The notes beneath the pieces are model-generated. The model did no database searches. It was not told the origin of the DNA and saw only the letters and a program-made list of their open reading frames with translations. Positions 1-8,772 of a DNA stretch of 64,000 nucleotides are shown here, piece by piece. Within the stretch, counting starts at the first letter, position 1. Each line of letters begins with the position of its first letter. Source of the stretch: Fen-1258 sp964449775 (GTDB lineage: Bacteria > Bacteroidota > Ignavibacteria > Ignavibacteriales > Melioribacteraceae); NCBI GenBank assembly GCA_964449775.1, contig CAYVBQ010000009.1:45427-109426 (forward strand), given 5' to 3'. The position numbers and the translations under genes were made by a program.

Positions 1-972
1 GATATATGGAGTAGATGGATAGACTACACAAAAGTTGTATCCGATGATAGTTTGTTTATTACAGAATTTGGTTTTCAAGGACCTGCGAACAAATCAACAT
101 TTGAAAAATATCTACCGAAGCAAGAGAGAAAAATTCAAAGCGAAGTTTTTGAGTTCCATAACAAACAAATTGAAGGACCCGAAAGAGTTACCCGGTTTTT
201 AAGCGCGCATCTTCCATTAACTGCCCGATGGGATGAATATATTTTTCTAACACAACTCAACCAAGGATTTGCGCTCAAAATGTGTCTCGAGCATTGGCGG
301 TTCAATCAACCGACAACAAACGGAAATATTATCTGGCAGCTTAACGATACATGGCCGGCCACTAGCTGGGCATTGATTGATAGTGAGCTGAAACCTAAAA
401 TGGCTTATTACTTTGTTAAAAATTCTTTTGCACCAATTGCTGTCGGTTTCAAAACCCATGAAATTTTTTTTGAAATATTAGGACTAAATCAAACAAGTAA
501 AGATTTTGTTGGAAGACTTGAAATGTTAACACTTGATTCGGCAAGCGGGAAAATAATTAAAAAACAAAAAATATTGGTACGGCTTAATCATGAGTCAATT
601 GCAGTTTTGGCAAAATTAGGAAAAACAGATTTTCTTGATGATTCCAATCTTGTGATCATTTCTCTTTATGATGAGAAGAAAAATTTAGTTCACAGAAATG
701 TCCAAATCTTCAAACCGTGGAAATATCTAACTCTTCCTAAAGCAAAGGTAAAAGTAAATCTAAAAGAAAAAAGAGGGGAGCAATTCGCAGTTGTTACTGC
801 AAACAAACCGGCTTTCTTTGTTGATCTTATTTCTACTGACGGTGAATTCTCTGATCGTGGATTTATTGTATTGCCTAAAGAAAAAATTAAGGTAGGTTTT
901 CGTTCCCCTAGAAAGAAACCCGCTAAGAAAAAAATAAATGTGTATTCATTGAATAATTTCTTAGGGAACTAA
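1..972 (+). CDS. GH2 family beta-mannosidase-like glycosidase, C-terminal part (5' end outside window)
   Basis: The frame is open from base 1, so the gene begins upstream and only the last 323 residues are visible. ITEFGFQGP at visible residues 20-28 matches the block of GH2 beta-mannosidases that carries the catalytic nucleophile Glu (here visible residue 22). NGNIIWQLNDTWPATSW around residues 108-124 is the conserved tryptophan-rich strand closing the barrel in beta-mannosidase and exo-glucosaminidase subfamilies. The rest is beta-rich, fitting the C-terminal sandwich domains. The acid/base Glu would lie upstream of the window. The stop is one base before the start of the next gene, so the two are probably co-transcribed and serve extracellular glycan breakdown. 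Exact substrate is inferred, not proven. Confidence 0.85.
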   Translation, partial: DIWSRWIDYTKVVSDDSLFITEFGFQGPANKSTFEKYLPKQERKIQSEVFEFHNKQIEGPERVTRFLSAHLPLTARWDEYIFLTQLNQGFALKMCLEHWRFNQPTTNGNIIWQLNDTWPATSWALIDSELKPKMAYYFVKNSFAPIAVGFKTHEIFFEILGLNQTSKDFVGRLEMLTLDSASGKIIKKQKILVRLNHESIAVLAKLGKTDFLDDSNLVIISLYDEKKNLVHRNVQIFKPWKYLTLPKAKVKVNLKEKRGEQFAVVTANKPAFFVDLISTDGEFSDRGFIVLPKEKIKVGFRSPRKKPAKKKINVYSLNNFLGN

Positions 973-973
973 A

Positions 974-3900
974 ATGTGCGGGTTCTGTTATAGGATAATT
1001 AAAAAAAACAAAAGCATTTGGATACTCTTCATTGTTTTGTTCGCATCTTCACCCGGTTCATTCATTAATGCTCAGCAACTGAATATCCCCCGTATCGAAA
1101 AAATGCCAAATTTGCCGTCGCCCTACAATATGCGAGATTGGAAAAAAGTTACATTAGGTTATGATTCGCTTGTTTATAATTTTAACCTCACGGGGCAATA
1201 CCTTCCGCTAATTACGCTTAAAACAAACACTATTAATTATCCTGAACACAGTAGTTTTGGTCTTCATACAGTAGTAGGCACCACATCACCATCTTCTGCA
1301 GAAGCTATAAATCTAATACCGGCTACAAATGGAGCCTCTTTGGTCGGCATCAATAAAAGTAATCAGGACGGATATAATTGGGTATTGATGTGTGAAGAAT
1401 ATTTTAATAAAGCAAATAATGCAAATGTTTATCTGAATCATCCCACCGGCAGCAATTGGGATGATTGGTGGTATGATGTGATGCCAAATATATTTTTCTA
1501 TCAACTATATGATCAATATCCTGTTATCGGTGATTTTTCTAATCAATTTTCGATAGTTGCCGATCGATGGTTGGCTGCGGTAAAAGCGATGGGAGGAAGC
1601 ACAACCCCCTGGCAGACTCCTTATATGAATTATCGTGCATTTAATCTTATGACGATGAAACCACTTTCATCCGGCGTAGTTGAACCGGAAGCTGCCGGCG
1701 CTATTGCCTGGATACTCTACAATGCTTATTTGGAAACCAAAAATGAAAAATACAGAATCGGCGCTGAATGGTGTTTGGAATTTCTCAATTCTTTGGCTTC
1801 TAATCCTTCGTACGAATTACAATTATCTTATGGTACTTATACAGCTGTAAGAATGAATGCAGAATTAGGTACAACGTATAATATTTCGAAAATAATAAAT
1901 TGGTGTTTTGATGTCGGGCCACTTCGCCAATGGGGCGCAATTCTTGGCAAATGGGGAGGTTATGACGTTAACGGTTTAATTGGTGAAGTAAATGGATCTA
2001 ATGATTACGCTTTTCTGATGAATACATTTGAGCAAGTAGGAGCGCTTGTTCCATTAGTACGCTATGATGACCGTTATGCGCGTGCAATTGGGAAATGGGT
2101 TTTGAATGCTGCTAATTCTGCAAGATTGTTTTACACTAATTATCTTCCAGATCAAAATCAAGATAGTGAAGAATGGGCGCATCAGTACGATCCTAATTCT
2201 TACATCGGACATGAAGCACTTCGTCAAGTGCAGTTAGCAAGTCCTTATGCTACCGGAGATGCTATCAGCGGAGGTTGGGGAATGACTAATCTTGCCCTTT
2301 ATGGTTCATCGCACGTTGGAATATTAGGCGGAATCATCGACACAACGAATATTTCAATGATATTAAAATTAGATTTACTTAAGACTGATTATTTCCATAA
2401 GAACGCTTTTCCAAGTTTTCTGTATTATAATCCTTATTCATCTGAAAAATCAGTTGTTATAAATGTTGGTAATGAAACACGCGATATCTATGATGCTGTT
2501 TCTAATACAATATTAAAATCAGCAGTAACGGGAGAAACAGCAATTCTAATTCCAGCCGATGCTGCAGTCATTGCGGTAATCATCCCGGCTGGTAGCACAA
2601 TTTCATTCGATCTTGATAAAGCTTTTGTTAACGATATTATAATCGATTATTCATCAGGTCAGGTTATTCGTAACAATCCACCTCGAATTAAATCGCTCTC
2701 TACTGAGAAGCAGGTTATAATATTAGGAGATTCTTCCAAGATATATTGTTCGGCAGTTGATATTGATAATGATCAGGTGAATTATGAATGGTCTGTTTCA
2801 GATGGAAGTATTTCCGGAACAGGACCTATTGTGACATGGTTGACTCCTTCAACTCCCGGGAAATATTCAATCAAATGTACAATCAGCGATAATAATGGAG
2901 GTGTAGTTACTGATTCTATATTAATTGATGCTGTGGAATTCATCAATACTCCCCCGGCAATAAACAGAATAACCGCACATCCAAGAAAAATTCATCCCGG
3001 TTCAAATACTACAATTAATTGTGTTGCATCAGATCCTGATGGAGATACGCTAAATTACAACTGGTCCGCAGCCTTTGGAATCTTATCCGGGAATGGTTCT
3101 TCTGTCATCTGGACGGCGCCGGTTAACGCAGGTAATTATTATATAATTTGTTCAGTAAATGATGGTCGTGGGGGAGTAGCACTTGATAGTATCGGTGTTT
3201 CTGTCCGGGATACCACAATTAAGCAGACAGGAGACCTTGTAGCATTTTATCCTTTTAGTGGTAATGCTAATGATGTAAGCGGGTTTAATAATAATGGGAC
3301 AGTTTCGGGTGCTGCATTAATTACTGACCGCTGGGGAAATGCTGCGAGTGCGTACACCTTTGATGGGATAAATGACAATATTAGGTTTTCGAGTAGTTCG
3401 AGCTTAAATTTTCAGAATGCTATAACAATTAATTTCTGGATAAAAGTCGGAGAGTTTTACGATAGGGAGGCTTATCCTCTTTCTCACGGTAATTGGGAAA
3501 ACCGATGGAAAGTATCAATTACAAATAAACATATAAGATGGACCATCAATACTAACGTGGGGATAAAAGATCTTGATTCAGAAACAGAGTTGATTAAAAA
3601 TAATCTTTACAATGTCACTGTACTTTATGATGGAATTGATTATGAGATTTATATTAATGGTGAATTAGATGCATTTTCTTCTTTCTCTGGATTGATACTA
3701 ACAACTCCGATTGATTTAATGATCGGGCAAGTGCTTCCCGGCAATACTCAATATAATTTTAAAGGTGTTCTTGACGATATTAGAATTTACGATTATGCTC
3801 TATCCGTCGATGAAATTCAAAAGTTGTATGATTTCAAAACTAATGTAGAAGAACAAAATAAATTGCCTGCTCAGTTCATGTTATATCAGAACTATCCGAA

Positions 3901-4177
3901 TCCGTTCAATCCGGAAACAACAATTCAATACACAATTCCATCCGTAGAGACTCGCCGTGGCGAGTCTTTACAACATGTTATTTTAAGAGTGTATGATGTT
4001 TTAGGAAGAGAAGTAGCTACGCTTGTCAATGAAGAACAATCTGTTGGAATATATAAAGTGAATTTTAATGTAACGTATATTTCAAATCTGAGCAACAGAC
4101 TACCTAGCGGTGTTTATTTCTACAGATTAACGACTGACAAATATTCATCAACAAAAAAGATGTTGCTTCTCAAATAA
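974..4177 (+). CDS. Large secreted T9SS cargo protein with Ig/PKD-like repeats and a LamG domain
   Basis: This 1067-residue protein starts with a basic stretch and a hydrophobic signal peptide that ends near FINAQQ (about residue 33). Residues 35-560 are a Trp/Tyr-rich region I cannot assign. Its helical pattern (for example EPEAAGAIAWILYNAYLETK) resembles an alpha/alpha-toroid glycosidase or lyase, which is inference. Two Ig/PKD-like repeats follow (about 567-655 and 658-750; NNPPRI and NTPPAI starts, then DIDNDQVNYEWS and DPDGDTLNYNWS). A LamG/concanavalin-like domain spans about 753-952 (LVAFYPFSGNANDVSG). The C-terminal T9SS sorting domain spans about 970-1067 (YQNYPNPFNPETTIQY, VYDVLGREVATLVN, GVYFYRL, KKMLLLK). 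The GH2 neighbour suggests a joint role in polysaccharide use. The sorting domain contains an in-frame 28-nt palindrome at 3944-3971. Confidence 0.85.
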   Translation: MCGFCYRIIKKNKSIWILFIVLFASSPGSFINAQQLNIPRIEKMPNLPSPYNMRDWKKVTLGYDSLVYNFNLTGQYLPLITLKTNTINYPEHSSFGLHTVVGTTSPSSAEAINLIPATNGASLVGINKSNQDGYNWVLMCEEYFNKANNANVYLNHPTGSNWDDWWYDVMPNIFFYQLYDQYPVIGDFSNQFSIVADRWLAAVKAMGGSTTPWQTPYMNYRAFNLMTMKPLSSGVVEPEAAGAIAWILYNAYLETKNEKYRIGAEWCLEFLNSLASNPSYELQLSYGTYTAVRMNAELGTTYNISKIINWCFDVGPLRQWGAILGKWGGYDVNGLIGEVNGSNDYAFLMNTFEQVGALVPLVRYDDRYARAIGKWVLNAANSARLFYTNYLPDQNQDSEEWAHQYDPNSYIGHEALRQVQLASPYATGDAISGGWGMTNLALYGSSHVGILGGIIDTTNISMILKLDLLKTDYFHKNAFPSFLYYNPYSSEKSVVINVGNETRDIYDAVSNTILKSAVTGETAILIPADAAVIAVIIPAGSTISFDLDKAFVNDIIIDYSSGQVIRNNPPRIKSLSTEKQVIILGDSSKIYCSAVDIDNDQVNYEWSVSDGSISGTGPIVTWLTPSTPGKYSIKCTISDNNGGVVTDSILIDAVEFINTPPAINRITAHPRKIHPGSNTTINCVASDPDGDTLNYNWSAAFGILSGNGSSVIWTAPVNAGNYYIICSVNDGRGGVALDSIGVSVRDTTIKQTGDLVAFYPFSGNANDVSGFNNNGTVSGAALITDRWGNAASAYTFDGINDNIRFSSSSSLNFQNAITINFWIKVGEFYDREAYPLSHGNWENRWKVSITNKHIRWTINTNVGIKDLDSETELIKNNLYNVTVLYDGIDYEIYINGELDAFSSFSGLILTTPIDLMIGQVLPGNTQYNFKGVLDDIRIYDYALSVDEIQKLYDFKTNVEEQNKLPAQFMLYQNYPNPFNPETTIQYTIPSVETRRGESLQHVILRVYDVLGREVATLVNEEQSVGIYKVNFNVTYISNLSNRLPSGVYFYRLTTDKYSSTKKMLLLK
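3944..3971. repeat. GTAGAGAC-type palindrome inside a coding sequence
   Basis: The 13-nt arm GTAGAGACTCGCC is followed by GT and then GGCGAGTCTTTAC, an inverted repeat with one arm mismatch. It lies in frame in the T9SS cargo gene and encodes VETRRGESL at residues 991-999, between the TIP and VILRVYDVLG strands of the sorting domain. Related palindromes occur at 45825, 62377 and 63035. Confidence 0.75.
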
Positions 4178-4191
4178 TAAGGAGTTTGATT

Positions 4192-5163
4192 ATGAAATAC
4201 ACTCATCTAGGAAGATCGGGTCTGCAAGTAAGCAGGTTATGTTTAGGCACAATGAACTTCGGTTCATTTACTTCAGATTCCGATAGTTTTTTAATTATGG
4301 ATGAATCTCTGAATCTTGGAATTAATTTTTTTGATACTGCAAATGTTTATGGCAATGAAAAAGGGGTGGGTTATACAGAGTCGCTGATTGGGAAATGGTT
4401 TGCACAAGGAGGAGGTAGAAGAGATAAAATCGTTTTAGCGACTAAAGTTCATAATAAAATGGGAAATGGCGTCAATGATCAAAAGCTTTCTGCATATCAT
4501 ATTAAAAAGGCGTGTGAAGATAGTTTGAAAAGATTGCAAACAGACCACATTGATTTATATCAAATGCATCATGTGGATAGAGATACTCCTTGGGAAGAAA
4601 TATGGCAAGCAATGCAACAACTTATACAGGATGGGAAAATAATTTATACAGGCAGCAGTAATTTTGCCGCTTGGAATATTGTTGAAGCAAATTATAAAGC
4701 CAAAGAAAAAAGTTTGTTAGGTTTAATATCAGAGCAAAGTATTTATAGTTTATTAAATCGTCATATTGAATTGGAAGTTATTCCAGCATGCAGAGCACAA
4801 GGGGTTGGTATCATTCCGTGGAGCCCTTTAGGCGGAGGAATATTAGGAGGAATAATTAAAAAACAGTTTTCCGGAAGAACGAGGAGAGGAGAACTTGATA
4901 ACAAGGTTCAGAAGATGAAAAATCAATTAGAGTCGTATGAAAAATTATGTGAAGATTTAGGAGAAGCACCAGCAAATGTTGCTTTAGCTTGGATGTTAAA
5001 AAATGAAACAATTGCTTCTCCAATAATTGGTCCGAGAACTATTGAGCAAGTGAGAGAAACTTTAAGAGCTGTTGAAATTAAGCTAGACGACGCCACAATG
5101 AAAAAATTGGATGAGATTTGGCCTGGTCCGGGCAATCAAGCCCCAGAAGCTTATGCATGGTAA
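4192..5163 (+). CDS. Aldo/keto reductase
   Basis: A 323-residue NADPH-dependent oxidoreductase of the AKR superfamily (TIM barrel), probably cytoplasmic. From the ATG at 4192 the catalytic tetrad is readable: D48 and Y53 (FFDTANVYG), K85 (LATKV) and H126 (LYQMHH). The C-terminal SPIIGPRTIEQV segment is the usual cofactor-binding block. An in-frame TTG lies six bases upstream, but AAGGAG at 4179-4184 sits eight bases before the ATG, which decides the start. The gene follows the secreted glycan protein by 14 bases and precedes a sugar-ABC ATPase, so a role in sugar or aldehyde reduction is plausible. The substrate cannot be read from sequence. Confidence 0.9.
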   Translation: MKYTHLGRSGLQVSRLCLGTMNFGSFTSDSDSFLIMDESLNLGINFFDTANVYGNEKGVGYTESLIGKWFAQGGGRRDKIVLATKVHNKMGNGVNDQKLSAYHIKKACEDSLKRLQTDHIDLYQMHHVDRDTPWEEIWQAMQQLIQDGKIIYTGSSNFAAWNIVEANYKAKEKSLLGLISEQSIYSLLNRHIELEVIPACRAQGVGIIPWSPLGGGILGGIIKKQFSGRTRRGELDNKVQKMKNQLESYEKLCEDLGEAPANVALAWMLKNETIASPIIGPRTIEQVRETLRAVEIKLDDATMKKLDEIWPGPGNQAPEAYAW

Positions 5164-5180
5164 AATCAAGAGGGATAAAA

Positions 5181-6275
5181 ATGGCATTTATAGACTTAAA
5201 AAATATTTCTAAACAATATTCTAGCTCAAGTAATAGGGTGGTAAATAATGTTAATCTGGAAGTCCAAGAAGGCGAATTTCTTGTTTTAGTTGGTCCTAGC
5301 GGTTGCGGCAAATCAACAACTCTTAGAATGATTGCCGGACTCGAAGAAATTTCTGAAGGGGAAATTTATATTGATGGAAAACTCGTAAACAATATTCCGC
5401 CAAAAGATAGAGATATTGCTATGGTATTTCAGAATTATGCACTTTATCCTCACATGAGTGTTTTCGAAAATTTGGCGTTTGGCTTAAAGCTGCGCAAGTT
5501 GAAGAAAGAAGAGATCAAAGAGCGTGTAAATTATGCAGCAAAAATTTTAGAGATTGAAGATCTTCTTGATCGAAAGCCAAAACAACTTTCCGGCGGACAG
5601 CGTCAGCGCGTTGCAGTTGGCCGTGCGATTGTCCGTAAGCCAAAAGTTTTTTTGTTCGATGAACCATTGAGCAATCTCGATGCAAAACTGCGTGTACAGA
5701 TGCGTGTAGAAATATCACGCTTGCATCAACGACTTGAGACCACAGTAGTTTATGTTACGCATGATCAAGTGGAAGCAATGACGATGGGGGATAGGATTGT
5801 GGTTATGAAAGACGGCGTTGTCCAACAAGTAGATATGCCGCTCAATATCTATAATAATCCTTCAAATAAGTTTGTCGCCGGATTTATTGGGAGTCCGGCT
5901 ATGAATTTTTTAGACGGAAAATTAATTGATGAAAACGGATTGAAATTTGTAAGCAATAAAAAATCCATCTCATTCCATTTTAGCTCAAAGGCTCCAGAGA
6001 ATCTCAATTCGTTTGTTGGAAAAGACGTTACAGTTGGAATTCGTCCGGAAGCATTTAAAATTGAATCTATGGGTGAATATAAAATTAAAGTAAAAATAGA
6101 CCTAGTTGAACAGATGGGGAGCGACGCCTATTTACATTTCAATTTGGAAGATTCACCATTTACCGCTCGTGTAAAGCCGACATTAGATTTACGTTTACAA
6201 ACTGAATTGGAATTATATTTTAGTACTGAAAGGGTACATTTGTTTGAGAGAGTTAAAGGTGAAAAAATAGTCTAA
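5181..6275 (+). CDS. Sugar ABC transporter ATP-binding protein (MalK/UgpC/MsmX type)
   Basis: A 364-residue ATPase that energises carbohydrate import. Walker A GPSGCGKST is at 38-46, the Q-loop is in MVFQNYALYPHM (81-92), the signature LSGGQRQR at 136-143, Walker B VFLFDE at 156-161 and the switch His at 194. A TOBE-type regulatory region runs from about 235 to the end, with the VGIRPEAF motif typical of the MalK/UgpC group. A longer in-frame reading starts at 5118 inside the upstream gene, but the ATG at 5181 follows AGAGGGATAAAA and aligns with family N-termini. No permease or binding-protein gene is adjacent, so it may serve several importers, as MsmX-type ATPases do. That is inference. 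Confidence 0.93.
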   Translation: MAFIDLKNISKQYSSSSNRVVNNVNLEVQEGEFLVLVGPSGCGKSTTLRMIAGLEEISEGEIYIDGKLVNNIPPKDRDIAMVFQNYALYPHMSVFENLAFGLKLRKLKKEEIKERVNYAAKILEIEDLLDRKPKQLSGGQRQRVAVGRAIVRKPKVFLFDEPLSNLDAKLRVQMRVEISRLHQRLETTVVYVTHDQVEAMTMGDRIVVMKDGVVQQVDMPLNIYNNPSNKFVAGFIGSPAMNFLDGKLIDENGLKFVSNKKSISFHFSSKAPENLNSFVGKDVTVGIRPEAFKIESMGEYKIKVKIDLVEQMGSDAYLHFNLEDSPFTARVKPTLDLRLQTELELYFSTERVHLFERVKGEKIV

Positions 6276-6295
6276 GACTTAGAATGAGAGCAAGA

Positions 6296-6376
6296 TTTTT
6301 CAGTCGCTCTACCGTAGTGATTCCTTCGGAACGCTTCTTCTTCCGTAGGAATGCTTTTGGCAGAAATGACATTTCA
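6296..6376. repeat. Short-hairpin intergenic repeat-like sequence
   Basis: The gap before yjbQ has two small back-to-back hairpins, TTCC-TTC-GGAA and TTCC-GTA-GGAA, and reads on the minus strand as GTCATTTCTGCC followed by CATTCCTACGG. The composition resembles dispersed intergenic repeats, but I see no second copy in this window. Confidence 0.3.
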
Positions 6377-6402
6377 GAATTTTTCAGATGTTTCGATGAA
6401 TT

Positions 6403-6825
6403 ATGATCATCCAAAAAGAAATTGTTCTTAAACCAAAACCGCGCGGATTTCATTTAGTGACTAGTGAAATACTTGTTCAGCTCCCTGAATTAAATAATAT
6501 CTCAATCGGGATAGCTCATCTTTTTATCAAGCATATGTCGGCATCGCTGACTATAAACGAAAATGCAGACCCAACTGTGCGATCAGATACGGAGACTTAT
6601 TTTAACAAAGCAGTTCCGGAAACTGACGCTAAATATTATGATCATACTCGCGAAGGAACAGATGATATGACATCACATATCAAATCATCAATTCTAGGTT
6701 CGTCAGTAATTGTACCGATTATGAATGGTCACTTTAACCTTGGTACATGGCAAGGAGTGTATCTCTGCGAACATCGCAATTCAGGCGGATCCAGGCGAAT
6801 TATTGTTACAGCAATTGGGGAATAG
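6403..6825 (+). CDS. YjbQ family protein (UPF0047)
   Basis: A complete 140-residue member of the YjbQ/UPF0047 family, small beta-rich proteins reported to have weak thiamine-phosphate synthase activity; their true role is unsettled. Family blocks are visible: IKHMSASLTINENADPTV near residues 43-60, DHTREGTDDMTSHIK near 85-99, and the C-terminal GTWQGVYLCEHR followed by RRIIVTAIGE. The ATG at 6403 gives a normal-length N-terminus. The gene stands about 130 bases after the ABC ATPase on the same strand and ends the plus-strand run. The following minus-strand gene is convergent. Confidence 0.88.
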   Translation: MIIQKEIVLKPKPRGFHLVTSEILVQLPELNNISIGIAHLFIKHMSASLTINENADPTVRSDTETYFNKAVPETDAKYYDHTREGTDDMTSHIKSSILGSSVIVPIMNGHFNLGTWQGVYLCEHRNSGGSRRIIVTAIGE

Positions 6826-6988
6826 ACAGATTACCGAATGTATTTTTATCATCTAAAATATTCTTGAGAAAGCGGAATTTAGAATAAATGATGACACGAA
6901 TGTAGAGGGAAGAAGCTTAGTAAATAAACATTGAATTATATAAAATTGACAAAAAGGATATTATACATAATATACATTATGCACACGA

Positions 6989-7840
6989 TCATTCGTACTT
7001 AAAAAAGCCAATTTTTGTCTTTCTGCCAAGCTTTCCAGCGGCAACCATCTTTTTAAGTAATGGACATGGTCTGTACTTAGAATCATTAAATCCTTCAAAC
7101 AAAACATCCATAATTGCCAGGCAAACATCTAACCCAATGAAATCAGCAAGCGTTAGAGGTCCCATAGGATGATTCATACCTAACTTCATAACAGTATCAA
7201 TATCTTGAGCAGATGCAACACCTTCGTATAATGCAAAAATCGCTTCATTAATCATTGGCATTAGGATTCTGTTTGCAACAAAACCTGGGTAATCAAAAAC
7301 TTCTACAGGAGTTTTCCCTAAATCAATTGCTAATTGTTTAATACTCTCATATGTAGCATCACTTGTAGCATATCCACGAATTATTTCCACGAGTTGCATT
7401 ATTGGAACCGGATTCATAAAGTGCATCCCAATAAATCTATCTGGTCTTGTATAAGTTGCTAATTCCGTAATCGAAATTGATGAAGTATTCGAAGCGAATA
7501 TGCATTCATCATTAACTATTTTATTCAACTGACTATAAAGAGATAACTTAGCCGCCTTATTCTCAATAATAGCTTCAATAACTAAATCAATGTTGCTTTG
7601 CAATGATTCTATAGTTGTTAAAGTACTAATATTGGTTAATGCAGCTTCTTTTTGGTCTGAAGTGATTATTTCTTTTTTAAGTTGCCGATCCAAGTTGGAA
7701 CCGATGGTTTTTATACCTCGATCAAGAAATGTTTGGTTTGTATCAATAAGACAGACCTTATAATTATGTAAAGCAAAAATATGTGCAATCCCACTACCCA
7801 TTGTTCCTGCTCCGACCACAGTAATATTTTTTATTTTCAT
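6989..7840 (-). CDS. hbd: 3-hydroxyacyl-CoA (3-hydroxybutyryl-CoA) dehydrogenase
   Basis: A 283-residue NAD(P)-dependent enzyme that interconverts 3-hydroxyacyl-CoA and 3-oxoacyl-CoA. The Rossmann motif VVGAGTMGSGIAH sits at residues 8-20. The catalytic region reads SSISITEL then GMHFMNPVPIMQLVEII, with the His/Glu pair of this family. GFVANRILMPMINEA and the C-terminal GPLTLADFIGLD and GRKTKIGFF are conserved helical-domain blocks. Nine extra codons are possible upstream, but the ATG at 7840 has AAGGA about five bases before it and starts exactly at the Rossmann strand. Length matches the short fermentative/butyrate type rather than a fused FadB. It could serve beta-oxidation, butyrate-type fermentation or storage-polymer metabolism. 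Confidence 0.92.
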   Translation of the reverse strand: MKIKNITVVGAGTMGSGIAHIFALHNYKVCLIDTNQTFLDRGIKTIGSNLDRQLKKEIITSDQKEAALTNISTLTTIESLQSNIDLVIEAIIENKAAKLSLYSQLNKIVNDECIFASNTSSISITELATYTRPDRFIGMHFMNPVPIMQLVEIIRGYATSDATYESIKQLAIDLGKTPVEVFDYPGFVANRILMPMINEAIFALYEGVASAQDIDTVMKLGMNHPMGPLTLADFIGLDVCLAIMDVLFEGFNDSKYRPCPLLKKMVAAGKLGRKTKIGFFKYE

Positions 7841-7923
7841 ATCAATCCTTTGATTTGTTTTGGTCATTTTAGATCAAGTTTTTTCCCATTTGCTCAAATT
7901 CGAAATTATTGACAGAAGATATT

Positions 7924-8769
7924 TTAATCTATCTCAAAAGACAGACAACATTTCAATTTTCCACAAGGTCCACTAAGCTTACCCATGTTTGAAAGCAGAT
8001 TTTGTTCATTAGCAAATTGTGTAGTAATTCTTCTGAAACCAGGAAGAAAAGAGATACAGCAGAATTCACGACCACACGTACCTACACCACCGACTTTTTT
8101 GGCTTCATCACGAACGCCAATTTGACGTAATTCAATACGAGTTTTGAACTCTGACGCTAGTTCCTTTGCTAATTCTCGGAAATCAACACGGTTTTCAGAT
8201 GTGTAAAAAAAGAACAATTTTTTTCTATCGAATTGATAATGTATACTAACTAATTTCATATTAAGATTAAATTTGCTGATGTTTGTGCGAAATATCTTAA
8301 TGGCTTTTTCTTCATTATGAAAATTCTTTCTTATGCGGTCTAAATCCTCTGAATTTGCCTTTCTCATGACAATGGGAAGATTCTCTCCCAAAAGATTGTA
8401 CGATTGTCTCTTTAATCTTACAATCTCACCAATAAGCTTAACCTGTGCAACTTCTATGGATTCATTAAACTGAACTATAACAAAATCTCCTGGGAATAAT
8501 TCAATTTCTGATTTTTCCTGAATTTCACAAAAATCGCAGTTCAACAAGCCGTTGCATTCAATTTCAATGATTTTTCTTTTGTCGGTTGGGGTAATTTTAG
8601 GTAAGCAAGTAGAACATTGAAAACATGCACTAATATTATAACGTCTGTCTTGAATATGTTTAATTACAACGGCTTCGAAAAGATTATTGGTGCCGAATAT
8701 TTCCCGTGGAGAATCAAGGTCTCCATCTTCCTTCAAACTATTGATAAGGGAAAAATCTATATGGCACAA
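7924..8769 (-). CDS. ricT: PSP1-domain protein RicT (YaaT)
   Basis: A 281-residue PSP1 C-terminal-domain protein. RicT homologues act in the RicAFT (YlbF-YmcA-YaaT) complex that binds Fe-S clusters and affects RNA maturation in Bacillus. The diagnostic C-terminal block is present: VGTCGREFCCISFLPGF, then SGPCGKLKCCLSF. The N-terminal region has additional cysteines (CFQCSTC and CNGLLNCDFC). The start is TTG at 8769, three bases after the holB stop, with AAGGA eight bases upstream; no ATG gives a better N-terminus. holB followed by the PSP1 gene is a gene order also known from Bacillus, which supports both calls. No RicA or RicF gene is in the window. Confidence 0.88.
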   Translation of the reverse strand: MCHIDFSLINSLKEDGDLDSPREIFGTNNLFEAVVIKHIQDRRYNISACFQCSTCLPKITPTDKRKIIEIECNGLLNCDFCEIQEKSEIELFPGDFVIVQFNESIEVAQVKLIGEIVRLKRQSYNLLGENLPIVMRKANSEDLDRIRKNFHNEEKAIKIFRTNISKFNLNMKLVSIHYQFDRKKLFFFYTSENRVDFRELAKELASEFKTRIELRQIGVRDEAKKVGGVGTCGREFCCISFLPGFRRITTQFANEQNLLSNMGKLSGPCGKLKCCLSFEID

Positions 8770-8772
8770 AGC

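Noticed and set aside
6826..6988. AT-rich gap after yjbQ containing GGATATTATACATAATATACATTATG
   Set aside because: The short AT inverted bits are expected in such AT-rich DNA; no gene, tRNA or terminator with a T-run is visible.
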